Shown: positions 42,601 to 52,283 of the stretch, one piece after another
Layout of the letters: each line of letters opens with the position of its first letter
Position numbering within the stretch: position 1 is the first letter of the stretch
Source: Tremella fuciformis
Lineage: Eukaryota > Basidiomycota > Tremellomycetes > Tremellales > Tremellaceae
NCBI GenBank assembly: GCA_032768795.1
Contig: CP136493.1
Coordinates: 1,054,001-1,118,000, forward strand
Reading direction: 5' to 3'
Length of the DNA: 64,000 nt
The notes under the pieces: model-generated
Told to the model about the DNA's origin: nothing
Database searches by the model: none
The model's input: the letters and a program-made list of their open reading frames with translations, nothing else
Translations under genes and position numbers: made by a program

Positions 42601-44695
42601 TTTCGCCTTCCTATCCGCCAATGCCGCCGACGGCCCCGTGATGCCTGTAGATCCCAGGAACCTAGCCGAGGCGATGGCTAGCGATGACAGAGGAGAGTGG
42701 ATTGCCGCCATGGAGAAGGAAATTGCGAACATCGAGAGTAAGGGGACATGGCAAGAGGTCAAACTTCCTGCAGATCGCAAGGCAGTCGGATCGCGTTGGG
42801 TATTTAAAGTCAAGACCGATGCCGACGGCCACGTCGTCAAACACAAGGCTAGGCTTGTCGCACAGGGCTTCTCGCAGGTGCCGGGCGTCGATTTTGAAGA
42901 GACGTTCGCGCCGGTAGGCCGTCTCGGATCTCTGAGACTGTTGCTAGCCATCGCTGCAGCCGACCGCATGATTGTCGCACAGGCCGACGTCGAAGGAGCG
43001 TATCTGAACAGCCCAATCGACACAGAGGTCTACATTCGGTATCCGGACGGGATGCGGCGGAGACCAGGCTGCGACGCTCTGCTGCTGTTGAAGAGCCTGT
43101 ACGGCCTAAAGCAGTCAGCAAGGAACTGGTGGGAAGAGCTAGGACGAGTCTTACATCGACAGGGCTTCCTGAGGACGAACGGTGACTGGGGACTGTATGT
43201 GCGGCAGGACCGACAAGGCCGAATCGTGCTTGTCTTGGTCTACGTCGACGACATCGTGATTGCCGCATCATCGCAGGGGGAGATAGACGACCTGTGGACC
43301 GCCCTAAAGGCTGAGTGGACGATCACTGTCATAGGCGACGTCGGAACCGTGCTTGGGATGAAGGTATCGCAGGACAAGGCTAGGCGGACGATCTGGCTGA
43401 GTCAGCCCGCATACATCGACAGGGTGCTCGAGAGGTTCCCAGAGCACGCTCGGCGACGCACCAGATCAACACCGTTGCCGCAGGATGCCAAGATCGATGC
43501 AGAGGACATGTCGACGGCCCTAACGCCCTATCAAGAACTTGTCGGATGTCTCCTATGGCTAGCGGGCTGCACCCGCCCGGACGTCATGTTCGCGGCCTCG
43601 TATCTATCCCGAGCGCTCGCTGCACCTACCCGTCAGCATTGGGACCTCGCACAAGGCGTCCTGACCTACCTAGCCCACACACGGACTGTTGGGCTCAAGC
43701 TAGGCGGCGGGAAAGATGACGGGCTGCAGGGCTGGGTAGATTCCGACTGGGCAGGCTGCAAGGAGACCCGGCGGTCAACCACGGGTTGGTTGATGGAGTT
43801 CAAGGGCTCGCCGATCACCTGGTCGTCCAGACGGCAGGCTACCGTGTCAACATCCACCGTCGAGGCCGAATACATCGCTGTCGCAGAAGCAGCCAAGGAG
43901 GCAGTTTGGCTCAGGAATCTACTCTGTGAGCTAGGACTCGAGCAGAGATCACCAACGCCGCTCTCCTGCGACAACCAGGGGTCCATCAGACTCGCAGGAC
44001 AGCCTACTACTCACTCTCGAACCAAACATATCGACATAAAGCATCATTTGATTCGGGAACTTGTTGACACAGGCAAAGTCAGCCTGCGGTACGTCAGCTC
44101 TGCAGACCAGAAGGCAGACATCCTCACCAAGTCGCTCCCCGCCGCCGCCCACGCGCGCCATTTTGAAGCTCTGGGTCTGGGCCGTCCGCCTGCCGGCGCG
44201 GAGCGCGCTCTTGTCCACCTAGCGGCTGCATTCAGCGATCTAGAAGGCTTCGGCGGTAGCGGGAAGATGTTGAATGACAAAGTCAGTCGCGCTCCGAATC
44301 GTCTGCCACACCACGTGGTCAAGCCAAAACGCCGAAATGCCGCTAGTCAAACCCATCAGCTCGCACATCAGCAACGCTTCGCTGCATGCGCACGGGGAGT
44401 GAGAGACTGTATGCATGCAGGGGGAGCCAGAGGATCCCAAAGAGGATCAGGGCTACCGGCAGACACCAAGATCATCGATTTTGGGTCGGTATTGATGGAG
44501 AACGGCCGGACGCCTTCCCATCAGCCTGAAGGAAGTGTTGGTCTGGACCGTGCGACGCTCGCGACGCGCGGTCTCGGGCCTCTATCGTCCTGGAGCGAAG
44601 ATCAACAGGCTTGGGGATGCCCGGTAGGTCCTTGGCACAACCGCCAGACCTGTTGCGGCCACCTGCAGCCTGCAGACTTCGAGGGGGAGTGTTGA
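39671..44695 (+). CDS. Copia gag-pol polyprotein, element 1
   Basis: Single frame of about 1674 residues from ATG 39671 (MSATRVNIDAIPKL). Order: Gag with zinc knuckle CRHCGKKGHWERDC, protease VLDSGATDHLT, GAG-pre-integrase HQRLGHIGIERL, integrase with Asp (VDVDITGPF), Asp (RSDGGGEF) and Glu (ELNGAAERTIRTVK), reverse transcriptase with YVDDIVIA, and RNase H with VDSDWAGC, EAEYIA and RTKHIDIKHHLIRE. This order is typical for copia. No stop or frameshift was seen. The frame goes on for about 180 residues after the usual RNase H end and stops at a TGA inside the first bases of the 3' LTR. Confidence 0.95.
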   Translation: MSATRVNIDAIPKLSHDPSSYAPWRAAVEVALQLGDCWNAALGLDPEPGRVAATERRTRAGSVMPTGSEAGAFSSEDKKDWERWQARESRAQAMLKGTVSEAVRLDIEDLLAAADMWLYCDKMHEADLLENQRIVHARLWTLDLRGDASADEMSAHVETFSKAISDGKRVGIVLSDTERAQRFLATILDPAFNIVRAELAPIAKDKQSWAVVLSKYTTEIARRRARPPQGRQGNGGGKPLAMAVERRPRFERDKANDECRHCGKKGHWERDCRKKAAELQRGGLQGRGGRSARQRGGRGERKGVQDRQDVVAAADKRITIPPKADSGLLAAALEVDMDPWAGLTVAATEWAELDDDSDDRIVFPDQLDNPWFEDGSAEASNDALFTADTLQVESEAVEPVWVLDSGATDHLTPHRSILKRVRRLETPRVFGLASDTGTMQAIEVGEIDLVLSSGQRLTLRDVYHVPTARISLCSLSRLLRWGWRADLKGDGGTLERRQERLALRKKGSLWTVRLGRTHPTILLATAVDARSPLEAEHQRLGHIGIERLKELGRKDLLTEPWRVYKDDPFVTAACEVCARTKITRPPKAGDAPLLRGGGDGVGVDVDITGPFETSVDGCENMLVAIERSSKILGVVPIGRKSEAFNALQQFVAKIERQLGDRVRVIRSDGGGEFDSLEARAFYQSAGIQHYMTPRYTPELNGAAERTIRTVKDMIAAMLADSRLPHSYWSFAARYAAVIIMKLSVSARTGLSAWSALTGRERGLDSVLRFGQRCHAQIPSQIRRKASFTIERGEACRILGQSETQSGWIVQLDATGEIAHRRDVKVLEMSEDDEADVGHVTQSDQAQLIPVGSMGGKIASHSSQDDDRDDLEVPGDQPEPGQAQKNVAGVEISEEELTINDPAVAVSNTPEQPRVPRPSRLPVATNRSRIPVADRWTYVPVVETPPAPPVAANTVGRPVREKKAPAKFGAIVERLHSPFAFLSANAADGPVMPVDPRNLAEAMASDDRGEWIAAMEKEIANIESKGTWQEVKLPADRKAVGSRWVFKVKTDADGHVVKHKARLVAQGFSQVPGVDFEETFAPVGRLGSLRLLLAIAAADRMIVAQADVEGAYLNSPIDTEVYIRYPDGMRRRPGCDALLLLKSLYGLKQSARNWWEELGRVLHRQGFLRTNGDWGLYVRQDRQGRIVLVLVYVDDIVIAASSQGEIDDLWTALKAEWTITVIGDVGTVLGMKVSQDKARRTIWLSQPAYIDRVLERFPEHARRRTRSTPLPQDAKIDAEDMSTALTPYQELVGCLLWLAGCTRPDVMFAASYLSRALAAPTRQHWDLAQGVLTYLAHTRTVGLKLGGGKDDGLQGWVDSDWAGCKETRRSTTGWLMEFKGSPITWSSRRQATVSTSTVEAEYIAVAEAAKEAVWLRNLLCELGLEQRSPTPLSCDNQGSIRLAGQPTTHSRTKHIDIKHHLIRELVDTGKVSLRYVSSADQKADILTKSLPAAAHARHFEALGLGRPPAGAERALVHLAAAFSDLEGFGGSGKMLNDKVSRAPNRLPHHVVKPKRRNAASQTHQLAHQQRFAACARGVRDCMHAGGARGSQRGSGLPADTKIIDFGSVLMENGRTPSHQPEGSVGLDRATLATRGLGPLSSWSEDQQAWGCPVGPWHNRQTCCGHLQPADFEGEC

Positions 44696-44853
44696 ACAAT
44701 AGGCCCCGAGGACCCCGAGGACGCCTCATAGGGTCAGAATTGCCTCTTGCGGCCAAATGAGTAACCTTATGTAGATGGCTTGGGCAGAGCGACAGCTCAT
44801 AAGTAGAGAACTGCAGAGATGGACGAATGCATAGCTCTCATCATTGTGTAACA
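44690..44853 (+). repeat. 3' LTR of copia element 1
   Basis: 164 bp, matches the 5' LTR and is followed by the TGCTC target copy at 44854-44858. Confidence 0.95.
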
Positions 44854-45130
44854 TGCTCTGCACCAGAGATCCCGCGAAATCAGTTCTTCGCTCCATGCGG
44901 CGGCGCGCTTGGGTCACGAGCTGCTCGAAAGACTCAGAGCTGACCCGGAAGTCAAAATTGGGGTCCTGCGCCTTTGTTCTGCAAATCGCCAAAGTATCGG
45001 CGAGAACACCCGGCTGATCGTCAGCGACCAGGAGTGCAATCCCTTGAGGCTATACGCGAGCGCTTACGGGAGGGGTAGGTAGCCTAATATCATACTGATC
45101 GTCGTCAGTCTCCGAAGCAGAGGTCAACAT

Positions 45131-45797
45131 TGTTGATATTGAGTGTATATATTGTAGTGCGCCGAGAGTAATGTAGAGAGTCAAAATGAAGCCCAGACCT
45201 GTTCCAAGAAGGGGTTTCAATAAGGTGGCGAGCGGTCCGGCAGCTTCTTGAGCCCTTCCAAAAAGTGCAAGTTGTCAAAGGCTGCCTCTCTCAGACATCC
45301 CCTTCCTTTCGAACTCTCCCCCAGTTTGTCAGTCCGCTCGCAAGTGGTCAAATGCTTCAGCCTCTGGGCTCAACTACCTCTTGGCCTACTTTTCAAGAGA
45401 GCGAGCAACCTCCGCAGTGCGCTTCAGGCTTATCGAAGGGTTCAGGCTTCTCTAGAGCGTCAAAACAAAACAGGGGCATAATACAAACACGGTCAAGTCG
45501 AACTACTCAGTTGCAGGATCAAACGTCCGGAGGCGCGAAGACTATTGAAGTGTAAGTATACTGAGTACACTGGTGGGGAGTTGACTACATCGCGAAGCTG
45601 AGCAGTAGGGCCTGGTCAATCTGCCACATGTGAACAGCAGCTCCTGTAGATGTATAGTAACTCCCGCTGCCCGGTATGATTTGCCCTAGGACTCGTCACA
45701 TCTCCCACTACAGACGACCTGTCGTGAAACGCAATGCATGCACAGGATATATAGGGTGGCGAAAGATACTTGAATACTCACAATGGGACAGCTTTGA
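45131..45797. other. Region between family member 3 and the MITE
   Basis: About 670 bp without a supported gene. A plus-strand Ser-rich frame (about 45265-45555) has no good start and no recognisable content. Confidence 0.35.
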
Positions 45798-45799
45798 TA

Positions 45800-46294
45800 C
45801 AGTTGGGTGTCAGAACTGATTGAACGCTCAAAATTCGTATTTGGCTGTGATTTTGGCTTGTAATGCTGTTGCAAATGTTGCGACCATGTTCTCTTTCCAC
45901 ATAGCACACATGCATCACTCTCCTGCTAGCAGAGCATCCTTATATGCCTCCTGCATGCATACAAAGCTTAATGCATGCAAAATCGATATGCACAAACTGA
46001 GTGAAGGGCTTGCATAAGGGTTGGCATTTAGGGCATGTTCATTCAATTGCCTATTAAATTGGTAATTGGCCAGCACTTTCAGTGACTCTTATCTCAGCAA
46101 CAAACTTGACAATCTATGCATACAGCACCGGCCCCAAGCAAAGAAAAGGTATAAGTATATGTGTACAGACTGTGCTTGCCATAAAAAATGGATGCGTAGC
46201 TAGGTTGCTTGTCAAAGTTGTGCAGAATCACTCCCAGCCAAAATCACAGCCAAATACGAATTTTGAGCGTTCAATCAGTTCTGACACCCGACTG
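45800..46294. mobile_element. Tc1/mariner-type MITE
   Basis: A 495-bp AT-richer element with long inverted ends of about 57 bp. The left end starts CAGTTGGGTGTCAGAACTGA and the right end, read inverted, starts CAGTCGGGTGTCAGAACTGA; the match continues with a single difference noticed. TA dinucleotides flank both sides (45798-45799 and 46295-46296), the target duplication of Tc1/mariner elements. It contains no transposase, so it would depend on one encoded elsewhere. Confidence 0.85.
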
Positions 46295-46333
46295 TAGAGT
46301 GAGGACAGTGCCCTTCACTTCACCTTGACGACC

Positions 46334-47098
46334 TTATTGGGTCGCGGAGCTTCCCACGTATGACGTTATGCGACCAGCGGCGCAGATGAGGGTTGATATC
46401 GCCGCGAAGACCAGACCTACGTTGACTGCTCTAGTCCACCTGTCCTCCCCAAGGGACTTGAGCTCGTCCCAGGTCAACTTCTGAGCCTCATCATTTGCCC
46501 TGTCCAGAGCATCGCGGCTTGCTCATCAGCGGCGTCCCGTCTGTCACTGAACACTTACACATTGTCTTTAAAGTCAGTGCCAAATGACTGTAAGATACCC
46601 CTTTGAATCTCCAGATCCAGAGTGTTGAATACTGCCCGGGTGGCTGCAGATCCTCCTTCACAAGCCGAGAAGTCTTGCTGAAGGCATGAAAGTCGGTCGT
46701 ATATTTCCCGCACGACGGCCTGCCTCTTCTCGGCAAAGGACTCGTCGTCCAATGGGGACACCAAAATATCGGAGAAGGACCTTGACTCCTCGTAGCCGCT
46801 CGAACCTGTCAAGTCATCGACCTGAGTCACTTTGGTCTGTAAACGTTCCGACACGTGTACCACGACGGCCTTGAGGTCGCTGCTGGCCACCGTGAGGGCA
46901 AAGTTTGGGTCCTTAGCATTGCTTCTGCATTGTCGTAAGGTCCTGGCGAAGTGTCCATGCTTATCCTCAAGGTCAGCCACAACTTTGCGGGGAAGCTTTA
47001 GGAGTATTAGAGATGTTGAGGCAACGACTTACAGTAGGCTCACATAGGGTAGTAGTATCGAAAGATGGGACATATGCGCATGAGAGCTTCTCAGTCAT
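46334..47098 (-). CDS. Tandem tail-anchored family member 4 (unknown function)
   Basis: Exons 47098-47033, 46995-46559 and 46517-46334 give 228 residues. Exon 1 encodes MTEKLSCAYVPSF...LCEPT. Exon 2 has FARTLRQCRSNAKDPNFALTV, one of the clearest copies of the N-terminal motif. The block before intron 2 is YDRLSCLQQDFSACEGG...RGILQSFGTDF. Exon 3 has an amphipathic part (DEAQKLTWDELKSLGEDRW) and a membrane segment (AVNVGLVFAAISTLICAAG) 11 residues from the end. Its left neighbour is the MITE, 40 bp beyond the stop. Function unknown. Confidence 0.74.
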
Positions 47099-48630
47099 TG
47101 CGATTGGAATGGATCACAGAAATTGTGCGATAACAAGGAGCGAGTGGCAAATGGGTGCAGCCCTTCCCGTGCCGCAGCTGTTTATACAGGCCATGGGTGC
47201 CACACAGCTGCACGAAGGCATAAACCTTCTTCCCTTGTCTTGTGCACTGCATTCATCCCAACCAGACGCAAGTGGACGAGGTGATGCGAGTCATGTTCCA
47301 AGAGACGCACAGCCTCGCAGAAGCTCGTAATAGGAAATGGACCATTTGCAATCCGAGTACCATTCATCTCACCGTACATGTTCGTACAAAAGCGTGACCT
47401 GATGTCATACTGTGAGCATGGGCAAGAAACAAGCGCGCAGAGCGAGCAACACACGATTTTAACCCGCGCTCCTCCCTTCAGTAAAGTCACAAGAGGCTAC
47501 CCAAAGCTTTGCTAGGCGGGTTGTTGATCGGGATCAATCACATCGCTGCGAGGCAGAAGCACGCAACTGCGCCGACGATAGACAAGTAGACATGAGAAAG
47601 TCATCATGCCATACAGATACCCTTGTGTCAGAGAGCTACCCCCACACGGACATACGCCTCTGAGCTTAGGACTGAGTAGACGTTTCAGGAGTGCTCTCTG
47701 ACAATTGTGTCTTGCCTCTACGCTTCCGACAGGAGGCAAATCGAGTTTGGTCCAGGACCTACCTTGACTGTGAATACCTGTCGTCCCCGCCAGACAGCGC
47801 CCACGCCAAGCCATTAGATCCGCGGGGTATTGCCGTGCACAAATTGACAAGTGACCATCTCTTACACCGGCAGTTTTCCCCTACTTTCCCGCGCCGTTCC
47901 GGTTGCACCTCGGACAACGACATCAGCCCGCCTAGTGAGCTCGCGAGTGGAGACTGTCCAATCGGTCTCATTTCGACTCGATGGACGAGTTTGTGGGCTG
48001 AGGGGGCATGAGGACCCTTAACCAGCTGATGGTGGACATTTCCATGCTGACAAGACACCTCATCACCCACAGTGCTTTCCTGACATTTTGCTGCGCACGG
48101 ATCGCTGCGTTGTCGATGGACACAAGCCGAGCTGTGGAGTGAGCACAGTACATGTCCCCTGCGCTTACAAGATGCTTACTCCCGCGGCAGGGAACAAAGC
48201 AAAAGGGCTCTCGCGAAGAATTGATCACCAACTTTGACAGACTTGGTATCCTGCCGAGCAAGATAAAGGGTTAGCTCAAGTCCCCCCTGTCGGACCCGCG
48301 AAACAGTCCGCGCGTGTTACATTTCCCTGATCAAAGTGCCTGTCACAGTCCCGTCAGGCCTTCGGTATCTCAATGTACCCAGAAAGTGCCCGTGAGCATT
48401 CATAGACTGGGATGCAACCGTTCGCAGTCTGAAGCGAGTGGGGCAGTTCCCACCCTTTACGGATATTTGCAGGGCAAGGCTCGTTGTAGTCCGTTCTTCT
48501 ATGATCGGCAGGATAATAAAACTGTACCCTCATGGGTAGAGCAGTGATGCATGTAGTAGAGAATTTCACTGCATTTACCACAATTGTAAGGGAAAGCTTT
48601 GTACTGAGAAACGCGAAAGGCAATGCGGGG
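47099..48630. other. Long intergenic region in the tandem array
   Basis: About 1.5 kb with only short overlapping frames. A minus-strand frame at 47968-48261 could be an old family fragment, but the N- and C-terminal motifs were not found. No gene is called. Confidence 0.35.
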
Positions 48631-49272
48631 TCACTTCGTGAAATGACTGAGGCCATACCCTAAAGCCATCACACTCCCAACTGCAAGAACCTGTGCGGTA
48701 AGCACACGAGGGGCAATATCCTTTTGCCGCTGTTTGTCAAGCTGGTCGTACGAGTCATGGGTCAGTTCCACCGCGCTCTTTATTCTGTCAAGACTGCATA
48801 ATCAGCCGAACGTCTAGCGTCAGGTCGACACTCACAATGCCTCGGCGCTTCTGCTGTCAAGAATTGCGGTCACTGCCCCTGTCAGAATAAGAGTCATCGC
48901 ACGGAATGCAGGATGTTCTTCGTCGTCTTTGTCTCGATAACCCGCGAGTTGCTCATGCAAAGACAGGCAGAATCCAATCACAGCGCGTGCGAGTGTTTCC
49001 TTCGCCAGAGAGTCCTGTCTAGCATCCGAGGGAGTGGCTTGAAACTTTCTGACGGATTCGAAGTTTTCGGTGGCTGTGTTGTCTAGGTAGTCCGCCAACT
49101 CAGTGAAATATACCTTCTGCTCTCTCCAAGAAGCAGGGGACACCCACTCCCTCACCGGCTCGGGCGAAGAGTCAAAGAATGTCGGTTTTCCAGCGACCTG
49201 CAGCTGTTTGGCCCGTGCTCCCAACAAACCCAACAGACCGTCAGTCCCTTGTGAGGTGACTGTGCGCCACAA
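48631..49272 (-). CDS. Tandem tail-anchored family member 5, N-terminus not found
   Basis: Exon 3 (48793-48631) follows a phase 2 intron (48835-48794, GTGAGT...TGATTATGCAG) as in the other copies. It encodes RIKSAVELTHDSYDQLDKQR and the terminal hydrophobic segment RVLTAQVLAVGSVMALGYG. The upstream exon (about 49272-48836) has only the general layout: FCLSLHEQLAGYRDKDDEEHPAFRAMTLI matches the family YRD...HP region. The CR...DPNF motif and exon 1 are missing, and no in-frame ATG is present near 49272. It may be a truncated or much diverged copy, or its first exon is unrecognised. Confidence 0.5.
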
Positions 49273-49745
49273 AATATTTTACTTCGCATTGATCTTGCAA
49301 GTCAACATGTACAGCATATGCTCCAAAGACAACAGGTCTCCGAGTCAACGCTCACTAGAGCCTCGAATCGATCCTCCACTTATTTATGCCTCAAACAGAC
49401 AGCCGAGTGGTTGGAGAAGATCGGAGCCCAAGATGATCGATTCGTACCCCTGCATGTATCGAGCAGTATGCGCACCTAGCTGCCCATAGAAAAACTCGAG
49501 ACACGTGCTTGCCTGCTGCGAAACCAGCACTCTCCTCGAACCTCGGATGTATGAATGGCTCGTACGTAGCAGATCGACAAGGGGGTGGCGGTGCGAATCG
49601 AAAAATTGCTATCCCTGTGCCCCGAGTTGAGAGTCGAAAGCCGACTTAGGCAGTGGGAAACATGTACATACCAAACGCAGCGGGTTGTATTCGAGTCAAA
49701 CAGTCACCAGCGGTCCAAAAATGGGGACGTTATTGTAGACACGAC
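49273..49745. other. Intergenic region in the tandem array
   Basis: About 470 bp; the missing first exon of member 5 could lie here, but none was recognised. Confidence 0.35.
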
Positions 49746-50587
49746 CTACTGCATGCTCGTAGTCGCCGTATGAATGGCACTTATGCAAAAGACGGCTAGA
49801 ACAAGTGCACGGACCGAAGTGTCGCGTCGCCTCGCTAACTCAAACCCGCCGCGCGAAAAGTTCCAGTCACGGTTGATGCGCGCCGAGCTGCTTTCTCTGT
49901 TCAATGCTTCTTCGCTGCACGGTGAGCCGCGGGACTATGACCAGCGGCACTCACAATTCTTCAGAGAGCCTGCTGCCGAAGCTCTCAATCGTAGCTTGCT
50001 CGACGGTTAGCGCCACAGCAGGAAAGTAATGAGGATTGTGGTCGCCCTCGGTGCGGCTATTGTTGAGCTCTTGCCACAGGTTACCGATCGACTCATAGAA
50101 ATCGAGCGAAAACGCCTCGATATCCGTCAATGTCCTCTTGTCTTTTGCTTGCAAGGTTTCGGCGGCGCGCTTACTCTTCATCAATGCGTCTGTGAGTAAT
50201 TTTGCGGTGTGCGTGGCAGCGGCTTTCTGCTGCATCCAGATCGTGGACGAGAGCAGCCAAGAGACTGGATAGGGCAACATCTCCCCCTCAGTCAATTCTC
50301 CTGCTTCCGCTGCGAGCTTTCGCGTGAATGTCAAGACGGTCACCAGCTCCTCGACCGATTTCGAAGTAACTACAAGTGCAAAATTTGGATCCCGACACTT
50401 ATAACGACAATCGCTCAAAAAGCGGCGAAAATGTCCAGACTGCGTTGTCAGGAGTGTCACATGGTACGATTTGTAGACTTACTGTGGGTTCTGGGAGGGT
50501 CACTTCAAACGGCTGGGAGAACAGACGTTCCACCTGAGGGACGGCTGTATCATGCTCATCAGATGACCCGGTTGCGTTGTCAGACAT
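49746..50587 (-). CDS. Tandem tail-anchored family member 6 (unknown function)
   Basis: Exons 50587-50483, 50439-49955 and 49896-49746 give 246 residues in phase. Exon 1 ends FSQPFEVTLPEPT, intron 1 is 43 nt, and exon 2 begins SGHFRRFLSDCRYKCRDPNF followed by ALVV. The block before intron 2 is YESIGNLWQELNNSR...EQATIESFGSRL. Exon 3 is basic (SSSARINRDWNFSRGGF, LARRRD) with a membrane segment SVRALVLAVFCISAIHTA close to the end. This copy and members 1 and 4 give the clearest definition of the family. Confidence 0.76.
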
Positions 50588-51479
50588 CACGATGGGCTCA
50601 GTACAACGTCGCCCTCTATAACTCGGTCTTAACCCTTCAGGCCACTCCGTGTGTGAAGGGCACGCAACCAGCGTTTAGGAGTCAGAGGGATATGCGGAAC
50701 GGTGACCTGGAGGCTATGTATACTGAATGGTGTTGCGAGCGATAATTCTTCAGACCCTGCAGACAAGTGGGCGAACCAGCTACGGACTGACCAAGTGGCT
50801 GTGCAGTGCTGAAACTCCAGCAGAGCCACTATGAGATAGATCTTTTCATGCATCCTTTGTCGGCTGCCAGCCTTCGCGAGAGCTAGTGCAAATTTTCGAG
50901 CATTGTGTGAAATGATTTCGCAAAGCGAGCGATTCCTGAGGGTTGCGCATAGCATGCCTTTTGTGGCCGAAGTGCATGGAGCAGGTCAAACGAGTTTCTT
51001 GTGTGTCGCTGCACAACGCGAAAGCCCTGAGAGGGGAAGAGCCAGGCTTCTCATGGCGGCTTCTCGCATCCTCGAGTATTAGCACTCTCGATCGAAATTC
51101 GGGGAGGCTTATCAAGCGGGTTGAGCAGGTAACAGTCTTGTAGCAGCTTCGAGCCCAATGCCTGTCCTGGTCCACCCTTCTGTGCTTCCACCTTGAGCCA
51201 TCCCGGCTTGGCGACCTGCCACCAAGGTAGAACTGCATTGTGCCTTTCTGCTTCCGAAAGTGGGGCTTATGTCATGTTAAGAGGAACATGGCCACGACAT
51301 CTTGCGTCCGCGAAGATCATTGAACGAATCCCCACAGGGCGAGCAGGAACGATACCGTATACTCCTATTTGCGATGCATCCACTGCAGAAAAATGCTGTA
51401 CACTTCGATCACATGTGCGACTTCGCGGCCGTGGCCCAAAAGCGTGAAGCGCATATCTATTCCTCGTGGTTATACGAGA
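50588..51479. other. Intergenic region in the tandem array
   Basis: About 890 bp with no supported gene; only short overlapping frames. Confidence 0.35.
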
Positions 51480-52283
51480 TCAGTTGATGTTGCGCTTCGC
51501 GAGTGAGTACCAGGCAGATGCCCCGAAGATGGGAGCCACAGCAGCTGTTCCCCGAAGCAGTGATTTCAGCGACGATCGCGCGTCCCTATCACCCCAAAGC
51601 CTCTCGCTTGCCGCGGACTCCAAGGTGTCCCGGCTTGGAAACCTGTCTCATCAGGCGACCGAATTTGATCAGCAGCGGACACTCACTTGGTCTCATCGGG
51701 CTTCTGCCCGAAGGAACGGAGGACAGCCTGTTCAACGACCACTTTCATGAGCTCGGCGGCAGGATGTGGCTTGCCGTCCATAGTTGAGAATGTCGAGAAA
51801 GCCTTATGCAGACTCCCCAGCGACTTGTACACTTGGGTTATGGCGCTGGTGATATCATCAACCGGAGACGGAACTTGAAGGGCCGGGAGTGCGGCTTCCA
51901 GGTCGATGGTCGGCTCCTCGACAGCGGCCATTTGCTCATTCGTGTAGTGCCGTGAGGGCTGCCAGTGGGACAGGACCCAACGCATACCAGGAGGCATGCT
52001 GCCCGCCGTCCCATTGTGCATCTGTTTGGTCAAGAGCTTGATGCGCTCGCAAACTGGCTCGACGGTAGTCGCGAGGTGTTTGGAGTCAACCATGAGAGAG
52101 AAGTCCGGATTCTCAGACTTGTCTCGACATTCTTTCAGCAATTCGTCCCAATCTTGAGACTGACATCAGCGACAGAGATGAGACCCCGCGTCGAGGAGGC
52201 GACCAGCAGGTACTCACTGTAAACTTAGGAAAGGTGGTCTTGAGCGAATTCACGGACCCGAACGGCGTACCAGTCGTGGACAT
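51480..52283 (-). CDS. Tandem tail-anchored family member 7 (unknown function)
   Basis: Exons 52283-52218, 52159-51687 and 51642-51480 give 233 residues. Exon 1 is 66 nt (MSTTGTPFGSVNSL...), the same length as in member 4. Exon 2 begins SQDWDELLKECRDKSENPDF then SLMV, the family motif. The block before intron 2 is YKSLGSLHKAFSTF...QAVLRSFGQ. Exon 3 has LESAASERLWGDRDA and the hydrophobic segment LLRGTAAVAPIFGASAWY, ending in the basic AKRNIN. It is the last copy recognised before the O-fucosyltransferase-like gene. Confidence 0.75.

Larger units (their letters stand above)
39161..44853 (+). mobile_element. Ty1/copia LTR retrotransposon 1, full length
   Basis: A 5693-bp element with 164-bp LTRs at 39161-39324 and 44690-44853 that look identical by eye, starting TGTTGAACAA and ending TGTGTAACA. 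It has a primer-binding site straight after the 5' LTR, a purine tract (GAGGGGGAG, 44681-44689) before the 3' LTR, one long gag-pol frame and a TGCTC target duplication. Identical LTRs and an intact frame suggest a young, possibly active insertion. It sits inside exon 2 of family member 3. Confidence 0.95.
38628..45130 (-). pseudogene. Tandem tail-anchored family member 3, split by a copia retrotransposon
   Basis: Exon 1 is 45130-45068 (MLTSASETDDD...RLPTPP). Exon 2 starts at 45013 with the family motif AICRTKAQDPNFDFRV and is cut at 44854 by the copia element. It resumes at 39155 and ends at 38831. Exon 3 is 38781-38628, with an amphipathic part (FDQMQEGLSAMTKQYL) and a strong membrane segment (ASFWALTAIGTVLIVSLTA). 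If the insertion and one target copy are ignored, exon 2 is 485 nt, the same as in members 1 and 6, and the frame is open, so the gene was intact until a recent insertion. The transposon is on the opposite strand. Confidence 0.78.

Noticed and set aside
45265..45555. Ser/Gln-rich plus-strand frame near the MITE
   Set aside because: No ATG at a sensible place and low-complexity content; could be chance.
47968..48261. Minus-strand frame as a possible eighth array member
   Set aside because: Neither the CR...DPNF motif nor the SFG block nor a terminal membrane segment could be matched.
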